From Chitinophaga cymbidii (GTDB taxonomy: Bacteria > Bacteroidota > Bacteroidia > Chitinophagales > Chitinophagaceae), in assembly GCF_007992715.1 (NCBI RefSeq), contig NZ_BKAU01000001.1, forward strand, positions 1,984,001 to 2,048,000: DNA of 64,000 nt, in the 5' to 3' direction. Numbering within the stretch: position 1 is the stretch's first letter; each line of letters begins with the position of its first letter. The notes below the pieces were generated by a model that saw only the letters and a list, made by a program, of their open reading frames with translations, did no database searches and had not been told where the DNA came from. The position numbers were made by a program, and so were the translations under genes. Below, piece after piece: positions 51,949 to 59,721 of this stretch.

Positions 51949-53025
51949 ATGATAGATAAATTAGATGCCATCCGGGGAAGGTACGAACAGGTAGAGCTGG
52001 CGCTGACCAATCCCGAGGTTGTAAAGGATAACAAGCAGTTCAGCAAGCTGAGCAAGGAATTCAGGCAGCTGGAAAAGATCGTAAAGGCTTACGATGCTTA
52101 CCGCAAGCTGCTGGATACTATTGCCTTCAACAAGGAAGTGCTGGAAAGCGGGGATGAAGAGATGCGGGAACTGGCGAAGGAGGAAACGGAATCCCTGGCG
52201 GAGCAGAAGGAGAAAGCGGAAGCGGACATCCGCAACCTGCTGATCCCCAAAGACCCGCAGGACGAGAAGAACGCCATCCTGGAGATCCGCGGCGGCACCG
52301 GCGGCGATGAGGCCAGCCTTTTCGCGGGCGACCTGCTGCGCATGTACCTGCGTTTCTGCGAGAATAAAGGATGGAAAACATCGATCATGAACGAAAACCC
52401 CGGCGCCGTGGGTGGTTATAAGGAAGTAGTGGTGGAAGTGACCGGGGATGATGTATACGGCACACTTAAATTTGAATCCGGCGTACACCGCGTGCAGCGT
52501 GTTCCTGCTACGGAAGCGTCCGGCCGCGTGCATACCTCCGCTGCTACGGTGGCCGTGCTGCCCGAGGCGGAAGATGTGGACGTGGAGATCCGCGAGGCAG
52601 ACATCAAAATGGATACCTTCCGTTCTTCCGGCGCGGGCGGTCAGCACGTTAACAAAACGGAATCCGCCGTACGCCTGACCCACATCCCCACCGGCGTGGT
52701 GGTAGAATGCCAGGAAGGCCGCAGCCAGCACTCCAACCGCGACATTGCCATGCGCATGCTCCGCACCCGCATCTACGAAGCGGCCGTACGCAAGCATGAG
52801 GACGCCATCGCATCCCAACGTAAAAGCCTTGTTTCCACTGGTGACCGCTCCGCGAAGATCCGCACCTATAACTACCCCCAGGGCCGTATCACTGACCACC
52901 GCATCGGGATGACCATGTATAACATGGACGCCTTCATGAACGGCGACATCCAGGAAATGGTGGAAGCCCTGCAGTTCGCGGAGAATGCCGAGAAAATGAA
53001 GTCCGGCGACCAGATGGTAATGTAA
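51949..53025 (+). CDS. prfA: peptide chain release factor 1
   Basis: 358 residues. It recognises UAA/UAG stop codons and triggers peptide release. The tripeptide anticodon region is PAT (QRVPATEASGRVHTSAATVA), which marks RF1 rather than RF2 (SPF), and the catalytic GGQ is at 230-232 (SSGAGGQHVNKTESAVRLTH). The frame extends back to a TTG at 51928, but the ATG at 51949 (MIDKLDAIRGRYE) matches the family start. prmC, which methylates the GGQ Gln, is not adjacent. Confidence 0.97.
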   Translation: MIDKLDAIRGRYEQVELALTNPEVVKDNKQFSKLSKEFRQLEKIVKAYDAYRKLLDTIAFNKEVLESGDEEMRELAKEETESLAEQKEKAEADIRNLLIPKDPQDEKNAILEIRGGTGGDEASLFAGDLLRMYLRFCENKGWKTSIMNENPGAVGGYKEVVVEVTGDDVYGTLKFESGVHRVQRVPATEASGRVHTSAATVAVLPEAEDVDVEIREADIKMDTFRSSGAGGQHVNKTESAVRLTHIPTGVVVECQEGRSQHSNRDIAMRMLRTRIYEAAVRKHEDAIASQRKSLVSTGDRSAKIRTYNYPQGRITDHRIGMTMYNMDAFMNGDIQEMVEALQFAENAEKMKSGDQMVM

Positions 53026-53152
53026 TTTTAATATGCCGGGAAACAACAATTTGCGGAAACGGGTGTTATTTATCCTACAATAGTCCGGATCAGTCGATTG
53101 AGCATTTGTACCTGTATCATATCTATTTCATTCCATCTTAAACTATTACAAC

Positions 53153-53728
53153 ATGTTGGACCAATTATTACAACTGGTGCGCGATAACGCCCAGGATGCC
53201 GTGGTGGCTAACCCCGCCGTACCCAATGACCAGAATGAAGCTGTCATCGGAGAAGCTACCAAAACCGTTGCAACCGGCCTGCAGGACGCCCTTGCCAGCG
53301 GCAATCTGAAAGACGTGATGGGACTGTTCAACTCCAACGGCCAGGTGGACAATAGCAACCCCGTTGTGAACAACATTTCCGGCAACCTCATCGGGAACCT
53401 GCAGGAAAAATTCAACCTGAACGGCGGCACCGCCGCTTCTATCGCCGGCTCACTCATTCCCGCCGTGCTGGGCTCCCTCGTAAAAAAGACCAACGATCCC
53501 AACGACAACGGTTTCTCGCTGGACGGTATTTTCAGCTCCCTGACCGGCGGCTCCACGCAAGGGCTTAACCTCGGCGGACTGCTCGGCAAATTTGCGGGCG
53601 GGCTGGACAAAGACGGTGATGGCGATGTGGACCTGAACGACCTTACCAGCATGATCAGCAATGGCGCCAAACAGCAACAGAGCGGTGGCGGCCTGGGTGG
53701 TTTGCTCGGCGGCCTCTTTGGCAAGTAA
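53153..53728 (+). CDS. DUF937-like protein with an EF-hand-type loop
   Basis: 191 residues, no signal peptide. The first ~115 residues look like DUF937/YidB proteins: LLQLVRDNAQDAV, NEAVIGEATKTVATGLQDAL, then a Gly-rich helical region ending SIAGSLIPAVLGSLVKKT. Residues about 150-165 contain DKDGDGDVDLND, a perfect 12-residue calcium-binding EF-hand/dockerin-type loop. The tail is Gly-rich (GGGLGGLLGGLFGK). Function unknown; the single loop suggests calcium-dependent folding or assembly. Monocistronic, between prfA and the OmpA lipoprotein gene. Confidence 0.7.
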   Translation: MLDQLLQLVRDNAQDAVVANPAVPNDQNEAVIGEATKTVATGLQDALASGNLKDVMGLFNSNGQVDNSNPVVNNISGNLIGNLQEKFNLNGGTAASIAGSLIPAVLGSLVKKTNDPNDNGFSLDGIFSSLTGGSTQGLNLGGLLGKFAGGLDKDGDGDVDLNDLTSMISNGAKQQQSGGGLGGLLGGLFGK

Positions 53729-53866
53729 TCCGTTTCTTTCTAATTGCTTACCAGGCATTTACATGTGGAAAACCGATATTGGCAAACTATTTGCAGAAGC
53801 AACTTTGCATTGAAAAGAAGGCAAGCAAATTTTCCGATAAATCTCTATTAATGTTAAAACTTAACT

Positions 53867-54553
53867 ATGATGAAAAGAATGAATGCAATGGTGGCGTTAG
53901 CTTTGGCGGGGACCTTGTTATTGGGTAGCTGTAGCACCTGGCAGGGCATGAACAATACTAAAAAAGGCGCGGTGATCGGCACAGGCGGCGGCGCAGCTGC
54001 CGGCGCGGCGATCGGTAAAGCTGCCGGTAATACGGCGCTCGGCGCTATCATTGGCGCTGCCGTAGGTGGTACCGCGGGTGTGCTGATCGGTAAGAAAATG
54101 GACAAGCAGGCGGAAGAGATCAAGAACGAAGTTCCCAACGCCACTGTAGAACGTGTGGGTGAAGGTATCAACGTGACCTTCAACTCCGGCGTGCTGTTCG
54201 GGTTCGATAAATCAGACCTGACATCCACCGCGCAAAGCAACATCCGTGAGCTGGCACAGGTATTGAACAAATATCCTGACACGCATGTACGGGTGGAAGG
54301 CCATACGGACGACACCGGTGCGGATGCTTATAACTACAGCCTTTCCGAGCGCCGCGCGAAATCGGTAGCAAACTACCTGATCGCACAGGGCGTTGCCTCC
54401 GGCCGTGTACAAACATTCTGGTATGGTGAAACGCAGCCCAAGGTTGCTAACGACAGCGAAGCGAACCGTGCGCAGAACCGCCGTGTTGAATTCTCCATCT
54501 ACGCCAATGAAAAGATGAAGTCAGAGGCGAAGAATGAAGCCGGCAAACAGTAA
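53867..54553 (+). CDS. OmpA-family lipoprotein with glycine-zipper segment
   Basis: 228 residues. Lipobox LLGSC, Cys22. Residues about 36-80 form a glycine-zipper (GAVIGTGGGAAAGAAIGKAA and GAIIGAAVGGTAGVLIGKKM), likely membrane-associated. The C-terminal OmpA domain (about 105-215) has FNSGVLFGFDKSDLT, VRVEGHTDDTGADAYN, LSERRAKSVANYLI and NRRVEFSI, with the Asp and Arg that hold the meso-diaminopimelate of peptidoglycan. It tethers the outer membrane to the wall. A strong terminator follows. Confidence 0.93.
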   Translation: MMKRMNAMVALALAGTLLLGSCSTWQGMNNTKKGAVIGTGGGAAAGAAIGKAAGNTALGAIIGAAVGGTAGVLIGKKMDKQAEEIKNEVPNATVERVGEGINVTFNSGVLFGFDKSDLTSTAQSNIRELAQVLNKYPDTHVRVEGHTDDTGADAYNYSLSERRAKSVANYLIAQGVASGRVQTFWYGETQPKVANDSEANRAQNRRVEFSIYANEKMKSEAKNEAGKQ

Positions 54554-54594
54554 TCAGCGTTAGTTTTTATTTCTCATAAGCAATTAGGAGTGAT

Positions 54595-54623
54595 CCTCCC
54601 GGTTTACCGGGAGGGTTTTTTTT
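54595..54623 (+). terminator. intrinsic terminator after the OmpA gene
   Basis: 8-bp perfect stem CCTCCCGG / CCGGGAGG, TTTA loop, then G and eight T residues. Confidence 0.9.
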
Positions 54624-54627
54624 ATGC

Positions 54628-55812
54628 TTATACGAGCTGGTCAAGCCCCGCCAGGATGATCTTGCAGGCCGTTCTGATCTCTTCTTCGGTAATGATCAGC
54701 GGCGGAACGATGCGCAGGCATTGCGGTGCAAACAGGAACCAGTCGGTGATCACGCCGTTCGCGATGCAGTAGTCGATCACTTTTTTGTTGGAAGGAAAAT
54801 CTTCCAGTTCAACGGCCAGCATCAATCCTTTTGAGCGGACCGCCTTTATCTTTGGATGCTGCAGCAATTGCAGGAAGAGCTGTTCTTTGGCCGCCACGCC
54901 GGCGATGAGGTTTTCGGCCAGCAGCGTTTGCATGCCCGCCAGTCCAGCGGCACAGGCCACCGGATGCCCGCCGAAAGTAGTAATATGACCGAGCACGGGC
55001 TGATGCGTGAGGCTCCACATCACTTCACGGTTGGCAATGAAAGCGCCCATGGGCATGCCGCCGCCGAGGGCTTTGCCCAGGAGCAGGATGTCCGGCACGA
55101 TGTCATATTGCTCAAAAGCCCAGAGCGAGCCGTTGCGGCCAAGGCCGCATTGTATCTCGTCCAGTATCAGCAAGGTACCCGTTTCTGTACATTTTTTGCG
55201 TAAAGCGTGTAGCCATTCCCGTTGGGGAGCGAGTACGCCTGCTTCCGCCTGCACGGTTTCCGCGATCACGCAGGCGGTACGGTGCGTGATTTGACCGATC
55301 GCTTCCATGGCGTTGTGCGTGAGGTGCTGTACGTCCGGCAGCAGGGGGCGGTAGGCATTGCGCCAGTTTTCATCTCCCATGATGCTGAGCGAGCCTTGTG
55401 TAGAGCCGTGGTAGCTGTTTTTGAAGGCAATGATCTCCGTGCGGCCGGTGTATCGCTTGGCGAGCTTCATGGCGCCTTCCACCGCTTCCGTGCCGGAATT
55501 GGTGAAATACACGCTATTGAGATTGGCGGGCAGATGTTCCGTCAGGTACTTTGCGTAAGCCACCTGCGGCGACTGCACAAATTCCCCATATACCAGCAGG
55601 TGCATGTAAGTGCCGGCCTGTTCGCGGATGGCCTCCACCACGGCGGGATGGCAATGCCCGATGTTGCAGACGCTGATGCCCGCGATCAGGTCAAGATATT
55701 GCTTCCCGTCCGCATCCCACATGTACATTCCCTGCGCTTTCACGATCTCCAGTGCCAGCGGCGCGTCGGAGGTCTGCGCAACATGCTGTAAAAAAAGCTG
55801 CCTGTTATTCAT
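54628..55812 (-). CDS. class III PLP-dependent aminotransferase (acetylornithine/ornithine type)
   Basis: 394 residues. Fold type I class III pattern: YLDLIAGISVCNIGHCHPAV, VYFTNSGTEAVEGAMKLAKR (phosphate cup), IIAFKNSYHGSTQGSLSIMG, LLILDEIQCGLGRNGSLWAF (Asp that binds the pyridine N) and the Schiff-base lysine in LLLGKALGGGMPMGAF. Relatives use acetylornithine, ornithine or 4-aminobutyrate; no arg genes are adjacent, so the substrate is left open. It is divergent from the carbonic anhydrase gene, with 34 nt between the two starts. Confidence 0.9.
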   Translation of the reverse strand: MNNRQLFLQHVAQTSDAPLALEIVKAQGMYMWDADGKQYLDLIAGISVCNIGHCHPAVVEAIREQAGTYMHLLVYGEFVQSPQVAYAKYLTEHLPANLNSVYFTNSGTEAVEGAMKLAKRYTGRTEIIAFKNSYHGSTQGSLSIMGDENWRNAYRPLLPDVQHLTHNAMEAIGQITHRTACVIAETVQAEAGVLAPQREWLHALRKKCTETGTLLILDEIQCGLGRNGSLWAFEQYDIVPDILLLGKALGGGMPMGAFIANREVMWSLTHQPVLGHITTFGGHPVACAAGLAGMQTLLAENLIAGVAAKEQLFLQLLQHPKIKAVRSKGLMLAVELEDFPSNKKVIDYCIANGVITDWFLFAPQCLRIVPPLIITEEEIRTACKIILAGLDQLV

Positions 55813-55842
55813 TGGCGCGAAGTTAGTGAAGTTCTATATTTG
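55812..55842 (+). promoter_or_regulatory. promoter of the gamma carbonic anhydrase gene
   Basis: TTG at 55812-55814, 20-nt spacer, TATATTTG at 55835-55842: a full Bacteroidota consensus match. The ATG at 55847 is only 4 nt past the -7 box, so transcription should start at the codon itself (leaderless). The -33 element touches the first codon of the divergent aminotransferase gene. Confidence 0.6.
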
Positions 55843-55846
55843 TAGC

Positions 55847-56368
55847 ATGCCAGTAATATTACCAGTTAAAGGAGTATCTCCGCAAATGGGCGAGCATTGC
55901 TTCATTGCGCCCAACGCCACCATTGTTGGCGACGTGATCATGGGAAAGGATTGCAGCGTATGGTTCAACGCCGTTGTGCGCGGCGATGTGAACAGCATCC
56001 GCATGGGCGATAAGGTGAATGTACAGGATGGCGCCGTGATCCACGCCACGTATGAGAAAACGAAGACCATCATCGGCAATAATGTGTCCATCGGTCATAA
56101 CGCCATCGTACATGGCTGTACCGTAGAGGATAATGTGCTGATCGGGATGGGCGCTATTGTGATGGACAACGCCCACATCGGCAGCAATACCATCATTGCC
56201 GCGGGGGCGGTTGTGCTGGAAGGCACCATCGTGGAAGCCGGCACCATCTATGCGGGCGTTCCCGCGAAAAAGGTGAAGAATGTCAGCCAGGAGCTGATCC
56301 ACGGCGAAATCGACCGCATCGCGAATAATTATATCATGTACGCGGACTGGTTCCGGGACCAGGTATAA
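55847..56368 (+). CDS. gamma-class carbonic anhydrase family protein
   Basis: 173 residues forming a left-handed beta helix of hexapeptide repeats: NATIVGDVIMGKDCSVWFNA, VRGDVNSIRMGDKVNVQDGA, then VIHATYEKTKTIIGNNVSIG, HNAIVHGCTVEDNVLIGMGA. The three metal His ligands of the trimer are seen in AVIHAT, IGHNA and IVHGC. Members such as YrdA/CaiE-like proteins often lack measurable carbonic anhydrase activity, so the reaction is uncertain. The frame runs back to 55610 but the family start MPVILPVKGVSPQMGEHCF and the promoter both fix 55847. Confidence 0.9.
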   Translation: MPVILPVKGVSPQMGEHCFIAPNATIVGDVIMGKDCSVWFNAVVRGDVNSIRMGDKVNVQDGAVIHATYEKTKTIIGNNVSIGHNAIVHGCTVEDNVLIGMGAIVMDNAHIGSNTIIAAGAVVLEGTIVEAGTIYAGVPAKKVKNVSQELIHGEIDRIANNYIMYADWFRDQV

Positions 56369-56416
56369 TCATGTTATAAAAAAATACTATATTGTGTAGG
56401 CTAATTCCCTGTCCCT

Positions 56417-56566
56417 ATGAAAAGAAAATGGTTCTTACTGCTCTGGCTGGCCTTTTTGTTGGCCGGCTGTGCTTCCCAGAAAGCCGGTTGCCCCGGCAGC
56501 ACTTTTTACAACAAGAACAACGCGAAACAGAACGGCAGGGCGGCGAAACAAATGAAATTATTCTAA
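56417..56566 (+). CDS. small lipoprotein, 49 residues (first of a tandem pair)
   Basis: ATG at 56417, TAA at 56564-56566. Basic start MKRKW, hydrophobic core, lipobox LLAGC with Cys18, then SQKAGCP and a short hydrophilic tail rich in Asn, Lys and Gln ending KQMKLF. It is below the usual size cut-off for gene calling but has a full lipoprotein signal and a good start after the carbonic anhydrase gene. It shares the C-x-x-QK-x-GC pattern with the next small gene, 11 nt downstream, so the two look like diverged duplicates. Function unknown. Confidence 0.7.
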   Translation: MKRKWFLLLWLAFLLAGCASQKAGCPGSTFYNKNNAKQNGRAAKQMKLF

Positions 56567-56577
56567 ACCATGCCGTT

Positions 56578-56742
56578 ATGCGCAGATTGTGTTGTTTATT
56601 GATGCTGACCGCCGGCCTTGTTATGACGGGCTGCCGTACGCAAAAAACCGGTTGTAAAGTTCCCAAACGGAATATGGGCGCGGAGCGAGTGATGGATGAA
56701 ATGAATCAGCCCAAAAAGAGAGGTTTGTTTAACAGAAATTAA
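56578..56742 (+). CDS. small lipoprotein, 54 residues (second of a tandem pair)
   Basis: ATG at 56578, TAA ending at 56742. Signal sequence MRRLCCLLMLTAGLVMTGC with Cys19 as the lipid site, then RTQKTGCKVPKRNMGAERVM and a basic tail ending KKRGLFNRN. A longer frame in the same phase starts at 56392 but would run antiparallel to the lipoprotein logic, and the first small gene occupies that space in another frame. The QK-x-GC motif right after the lipidated Cys matches its neighbour. The last 4 nt overlap the stop of convergent rsgA. Confidence 0.7.
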   Translation: MRRLCCLLMLTAGLVMTGCRTQKTGCKVPKRNMGAERVMDEMNQPKKRGLFNRN

Positions 56743-57668
56743 TAGCTGTTCTCTTCAATGCTGTGCCAGATAGCAACATAGCTCAGGTAGCGTTCCATGT
56801 CCAGATTTCCCGCTTCCACGGCTTCTTTCACCGCGCATCCCGGCTCGTCCAGGTGCTGGCAGTTATTGAACTGGCATTCGGTGATGTAAGGCTGCATGTC
56901 CAGGAAGTAATGCGACAGCTCGGCGCGGGGAATATCCACGATCCCGAATTCCCGCACGCCCGGCGTATCTATCAGCGTACCGCCATCCGGCAGGTCGAAC
57001 ATCTCCGCAAAAGTGGTGGTATGCAATCCTTTCCCGCTCCATCCGCTCACATTTTTTGTGCGCAGTTCCAGGCCGGGCACCACGCGGTTGATGAGGGTGG
57101 ACTTCCCCACGCCGGAATGCCCGGAAATAAGCGTGGTCTTACCTTTCAACAGTTCCCTCACCTCATCCGTTCCTTCATCCAGGCTGGCGGCGGTCAGCAC
57201 AACGGTGTAGCCGATGCTTTCATATACGGCTTTCCAGTGCGCGAACTTGTCCATTTCCTTCGCTTTGTAAACGTCTTTTTTGTTGAAGATGAGGATGACC
57301 GGCACGTGGTAGGCGGCGGCCGTGACCAGGAAGCGGTCGATGAAACCCTGCGAGGTGCGCGGTTCCTTTACGGTGCAGACCAGCGCCGCCTGGTCCAGGT
57401 TAGCGGCTACGATATGTTTTTTGTGCTTGCCCTGCGGGGAACTGCGGACGATGTAATTTTTTCGTGCGGCGATGTCCGTTATTACGGCCGTGCCCTGCTC
57501 GCCTTCTTCCAGGCTGATGGTCACTTCATCGCCCACGGCAATAGGGTTGGTGGAAGTGATATCTTCGTCCTTTTTGAAGATGCCCTTCATACGCGCCTGA
57601 AAAACGTCGCCTGTAGCGGTTTTGACAGTGTACCAACTGCCGGTGGATTTGTAGATCCTTGCTTGCAC
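56739..57668 (-). CDS. rsgA: ribosome small subunit-dependent GTPase A
   Basis: About 309 residues. A circularly permuted GTPase that checks late 30S maturation. N-terminal OB fold (ARIYKSTGSWYTVKTATGDV), then the GTPase motifs in permuted order: ILIFNKKDVY (G4), TTLISGHSGVGKSTLINRVV (G1), TTTFAEMF (G2) and IDTPGVREFG (G3). The C-terminal zinc site is CQFNNCQHLDEPGCAV. The frame lacks an ATG before the domain; GTG at 57668 is preferred because an exact -7 box lies 4 nt before it, while a TTG at 57686 would add six residues. It is the last gene of the MoxR-BatA run. Confidence 0.93.
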   Translation of the reverse strand: MQARIYKSTGSWYTVKTATGDVFQARMKGIFKKDEDITSTNPIAVGDEVTISLEEGEQGTAVITDIAARKNYIVRSSPQGKHKKHIVAANLDQAALVCTVKEPRTSQGFIDRFLVTAAAYHVPVILIFNKKDVYKAKEMDKFAHWKAVYESIGYTVVLTAASLDEGTDEVRELLKGKTTLISGHSGVGKSTLINRVVPGLELRTKNVSGWSGKGLHTTTFAEMFDLPDGGTLIDTPGVREFGIVDIPRAELSHYFLDMQPYITECQFNNCQHLDEPGCAVKEAVEAGNLDMERYLSYVAIWHSIEENSY

Positions 57669-57672
57669 GGGG

Positions 57673-57680
57673 CAAAGATA
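57673..57680 (-). promoter_or_regulatory. candidate internal -7 box for rsgA
   Basis: TATCTTTG on the minus strand, an exact TAnnTTTG match, 4 nt before the GTG at 57668. No TTG at -33. It could give rsgA its own leaderless transcript inside the operon. Confidence 0.4.
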
Positions 57681-57686
57681 AGCCAA

Positions 57687-58697
57687 TTAGGGAAGTCTTT
57701 TGAAGAGCGTGTACCGCAGCACCACTTCCAGCAGCAGGCAGGCCAGCGCGATCATGGCAAGCGGGAAGAAATGTTCCTTAAAACGCCGGTAGGAGGTGAT
57801 CTCCACCTTGGTGCGTTCCAGCTTGTCGATCTCGTGGTAGATGTTCTGCAGGGAAGCGTTGTCCGTAGCGCGGAAGTAGCGCCCGCCGGTTTCGGAGGCG
57901 ATCTTTTTCATCAGCGGTTCATCGATCTGCACATCGGTCATCTGCATTTGAATGCTGCCGTCCGGCATGGTGGTGGGGAAGGGCGCTTTGCCGGTGGTAC
58001 CTACGCCCACGGTGTATACCTTGATCTTGTATGCTTTCGCTATTTCCAGCGCTGTGAGCGGATCTACGAGGCCGGTGTTGTTCACGCCGTCTGTCAGCAG
58101 GATGATCACCTTGCTTTTTACCTTGCTGCTGTGGAGGCGGTCCACCGCGGTGGCAAGGCCCATGCCGATGGCGGTCCCATCCTGCAGCATGCCGCTGCGG
58201 ACCTGCATGATCTGTTGTTTCAGCACGGTATGGTCCATTGTGATGGGGCACTGGGTGAAGCTTTCGCCGGAGAAGATCACGAGGCCGATGCGGTCGCTGA
58301 TGCGGCTGTCCACGAATTCCATGGCGGTTTTCTTGGCGGCTTCCATGCGGTTGGGGCGGAGGTCTTCCGCCAGCATGCTGCCGGATATGTCTATGCTCAG
58401 CACGATGTCTATCCCTTCACTGTCGATGCTTTCTGAAGTATTGGATGTTTGCGGGCGCGCCAGCGCTATCACGAGCGCGGTGAACGCGATGATGCGCAAA
58501 GCCGGCAGCAGTGGCCGGAAACGCACTTTCCAGGATACGGGCAATCCTTTCAACCCTTGCAGGGACGATACCTGCAGGGAGCCCTGGAATTTGCGGCCCG
58601 CTTTAATGGTCCACCAGATCATCACGGGGATGAGCAGCAGCAGCCAGAAGAAGGCCGGGTGAGCAAATTCAATATTTTTCCAAAGTTCTGCGTTCAT
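57687..58697 (-). CDS. BatA-like von Willebrand factor A protein
   Basis: 336 residues. N-terminal membrane anchor: helices at about 14-30 and 65-81. VWA domain from about 95: the MIDAS motif DISGS at 103-107, then VIILLTDGVNNTG and VYTVGVGTTGKAPF. A C-terminal TM helix (HFFPLAMIALACLLLEVVL) completes the BatA/aerotolerance layout. The frame extends to 58802, but MNAELWKNIEFAHPAFFW at 58697 is the family start. It lies 7 nt after the BatD-like gene. The usual partners batB, batC and batD do not follow; rsgA does. Confidence 0.88.
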   Translation of the reverse strand: MNAELWKNIEFAHPAFFWLLLLIPVMIWWTIKAGRKFQGSLQVSSLQGLKGLPVSWKVRFRPLLPALRIIAFTALVIALARPQTSNTSESIDSEGIDIVLSIDISGSMLAEDLRPNRMEAAKKTAMEFVDSRISDRIGLVIFSGESFTQCPITMDHTVLKQQIMQVRSGMLQDGTAIGMGLATAVDRLHSSKVKSKVIILLTDGVNNTGLVDPLTALEIAKAYKIKVYTVGVGTTGKAPFPTTMPDGSIQMQMTDVQIDEPLMKKIASETGGRYFRATDNASLQNIYHEIDKLERTKVEITSYRRFKEHFFPLAMIALACLLLEVVLRYTLFKRLP

Positions 58698-58704
58698 CGT
58701 TGAT

Positions 58705-59703
58705 CTACTGGTTTGTACTGTTGTCTGCCGGGTTGTTCGCCGGCATGGCGGTGGCTTTCGTCCATTCCACGATGGCAATGGCCTTCTGCAGGCAATCTTC
58801 ATGCTCCTGCGGCGAGGGCTGCATCTTGGCGAATTTCGCCAGGTCCGCCACCACCAGGATCGCCTGCAGCTTGTCGCGCTGCTGGTTCAGGATGGTCACC
58901 GGCTTGATGTTCTGCAGCAGCTCGGCGCTCGTTTGTTCCAGCGCGGCAATGTGGAACTGTTGTTCAAAATATTGCCGGAGGATATCGGTGAGCTGTGTAT
59001 AATATGATTTAACGTCCGTGTTCCAGGGCTTGTCTTTCCCGAGCTGTTCAAGCTGCTCCATCGCCAGCTGGTAGGGCGGTTTGGAAGGTTTCGGCGGCGC
59101 GGGCGGCGTCTGGGGCTTCCGTTTGCGCCAGAACACGAAGTAAAATACGATCAGTACGGCGAGCACCAGCGCGGCCAGCAGGTAAGGCCAGTAGTCCAGG
59201 ATGTTCCAGGCAACGGACCGTAACGGCTTGATGGGCTTGAACGCTTTGGTGGTATCTACCGCCACGGTATTCACGTCAATGAAGATCGGGTCTGTGAAAA
59301 CGGAATCGTAGGAGCCGTCTGTCACGGAGAACACTTCGAACTTCATGGGCGGCAGTTCCCAGCGGCCGGAATCGAAGCTGGTGAGGGTGATCGTCTGTTT
59401 CCATACTTTCTGGTTGGCGTCGGAGCCGATAGTGTCCAGCGGTGTGCGTTCCACGATCTCGAGGTGGTTCAGCGAATCGGGAAGGTTGGGGAACACTACC
59501 TTGATCTGGGCGCCTTTGAGCGCGTAGATCATCACTTTGGCGGTGACCGATATTTTAACGGCTTCGCCTATACGTATTTGAGTGGTGTCCGGTATTGCTT
59601 TCACCTGGAAGTAGTCCTGGTACTGTTCCTGCGCCATCAGCGGGCTGGTGGTCCATAAACATCCCAGTAAAGCGAAAACGAATATTTTTTCTTTCAGTCT
59701 CAT
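58705..59703 (-). CDS. BatD/DUF4381-like membrane protein
   Basis: 332 residues. Signal peptide (cleavage after LMA), a periplasmic beta-rich domain (about 30-160, BatD-like, with IRIGEAVKISVTAKV and SGRWELPPMKFEVFS), one TM helix at about 175-193 (LLAALVLAVLIVFYFVFW), a Pro-rich linker (KPQTPPAPPKPSKPP), and a cytoplasmic helical part resembling DUF4381 (ALEQTSAELLQNI, YYTQLTDILRQYFEQQF). It joins in one protein the two parts often encoded separately in Bat loci. Same operon as DUF58 (18-nt gap) and batA (7-nt gap). Confidence 0.8.
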   Translation of the reverse strand: MRLKEKIFVFALLGCLWTTSPLMAQEQYQDYFQVKAIPDTTQIRIGEAVKISVTAKVMIYALKGAQIKVVFPNLPDSLNHLEIVERTPLDTIGSDANQKVWKQTITLTSFDSGRWELPPMKFEVFSVTDGSYDSVFTDPIFIDVNTVAVDTTKAFKPIKPLRSVAWNILDYWPYLLAALVLAVLIVFYFVFWRKRKPQTPPAPPKPSKPPYQLAMEQLEQLGKDKPWNTDVKSYYTQLTDILRQYFEQQFHIAALEQTSAELLQNIKPVTILNQQRDKLQAILVVADLAKFAKMQPSPQEHEDCLQKAIAIVEWTKATAMPANNPADNSTNQ

Positions 59704-59721
59704 CCGGTGTAACAGTGAAGC

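Noticed and set aside
56763-58436. 557-codon plus-strand frame opposite rsgA and batA
   Set aside because: It spans two well-defined minus-strand genes and has no domain of its own.
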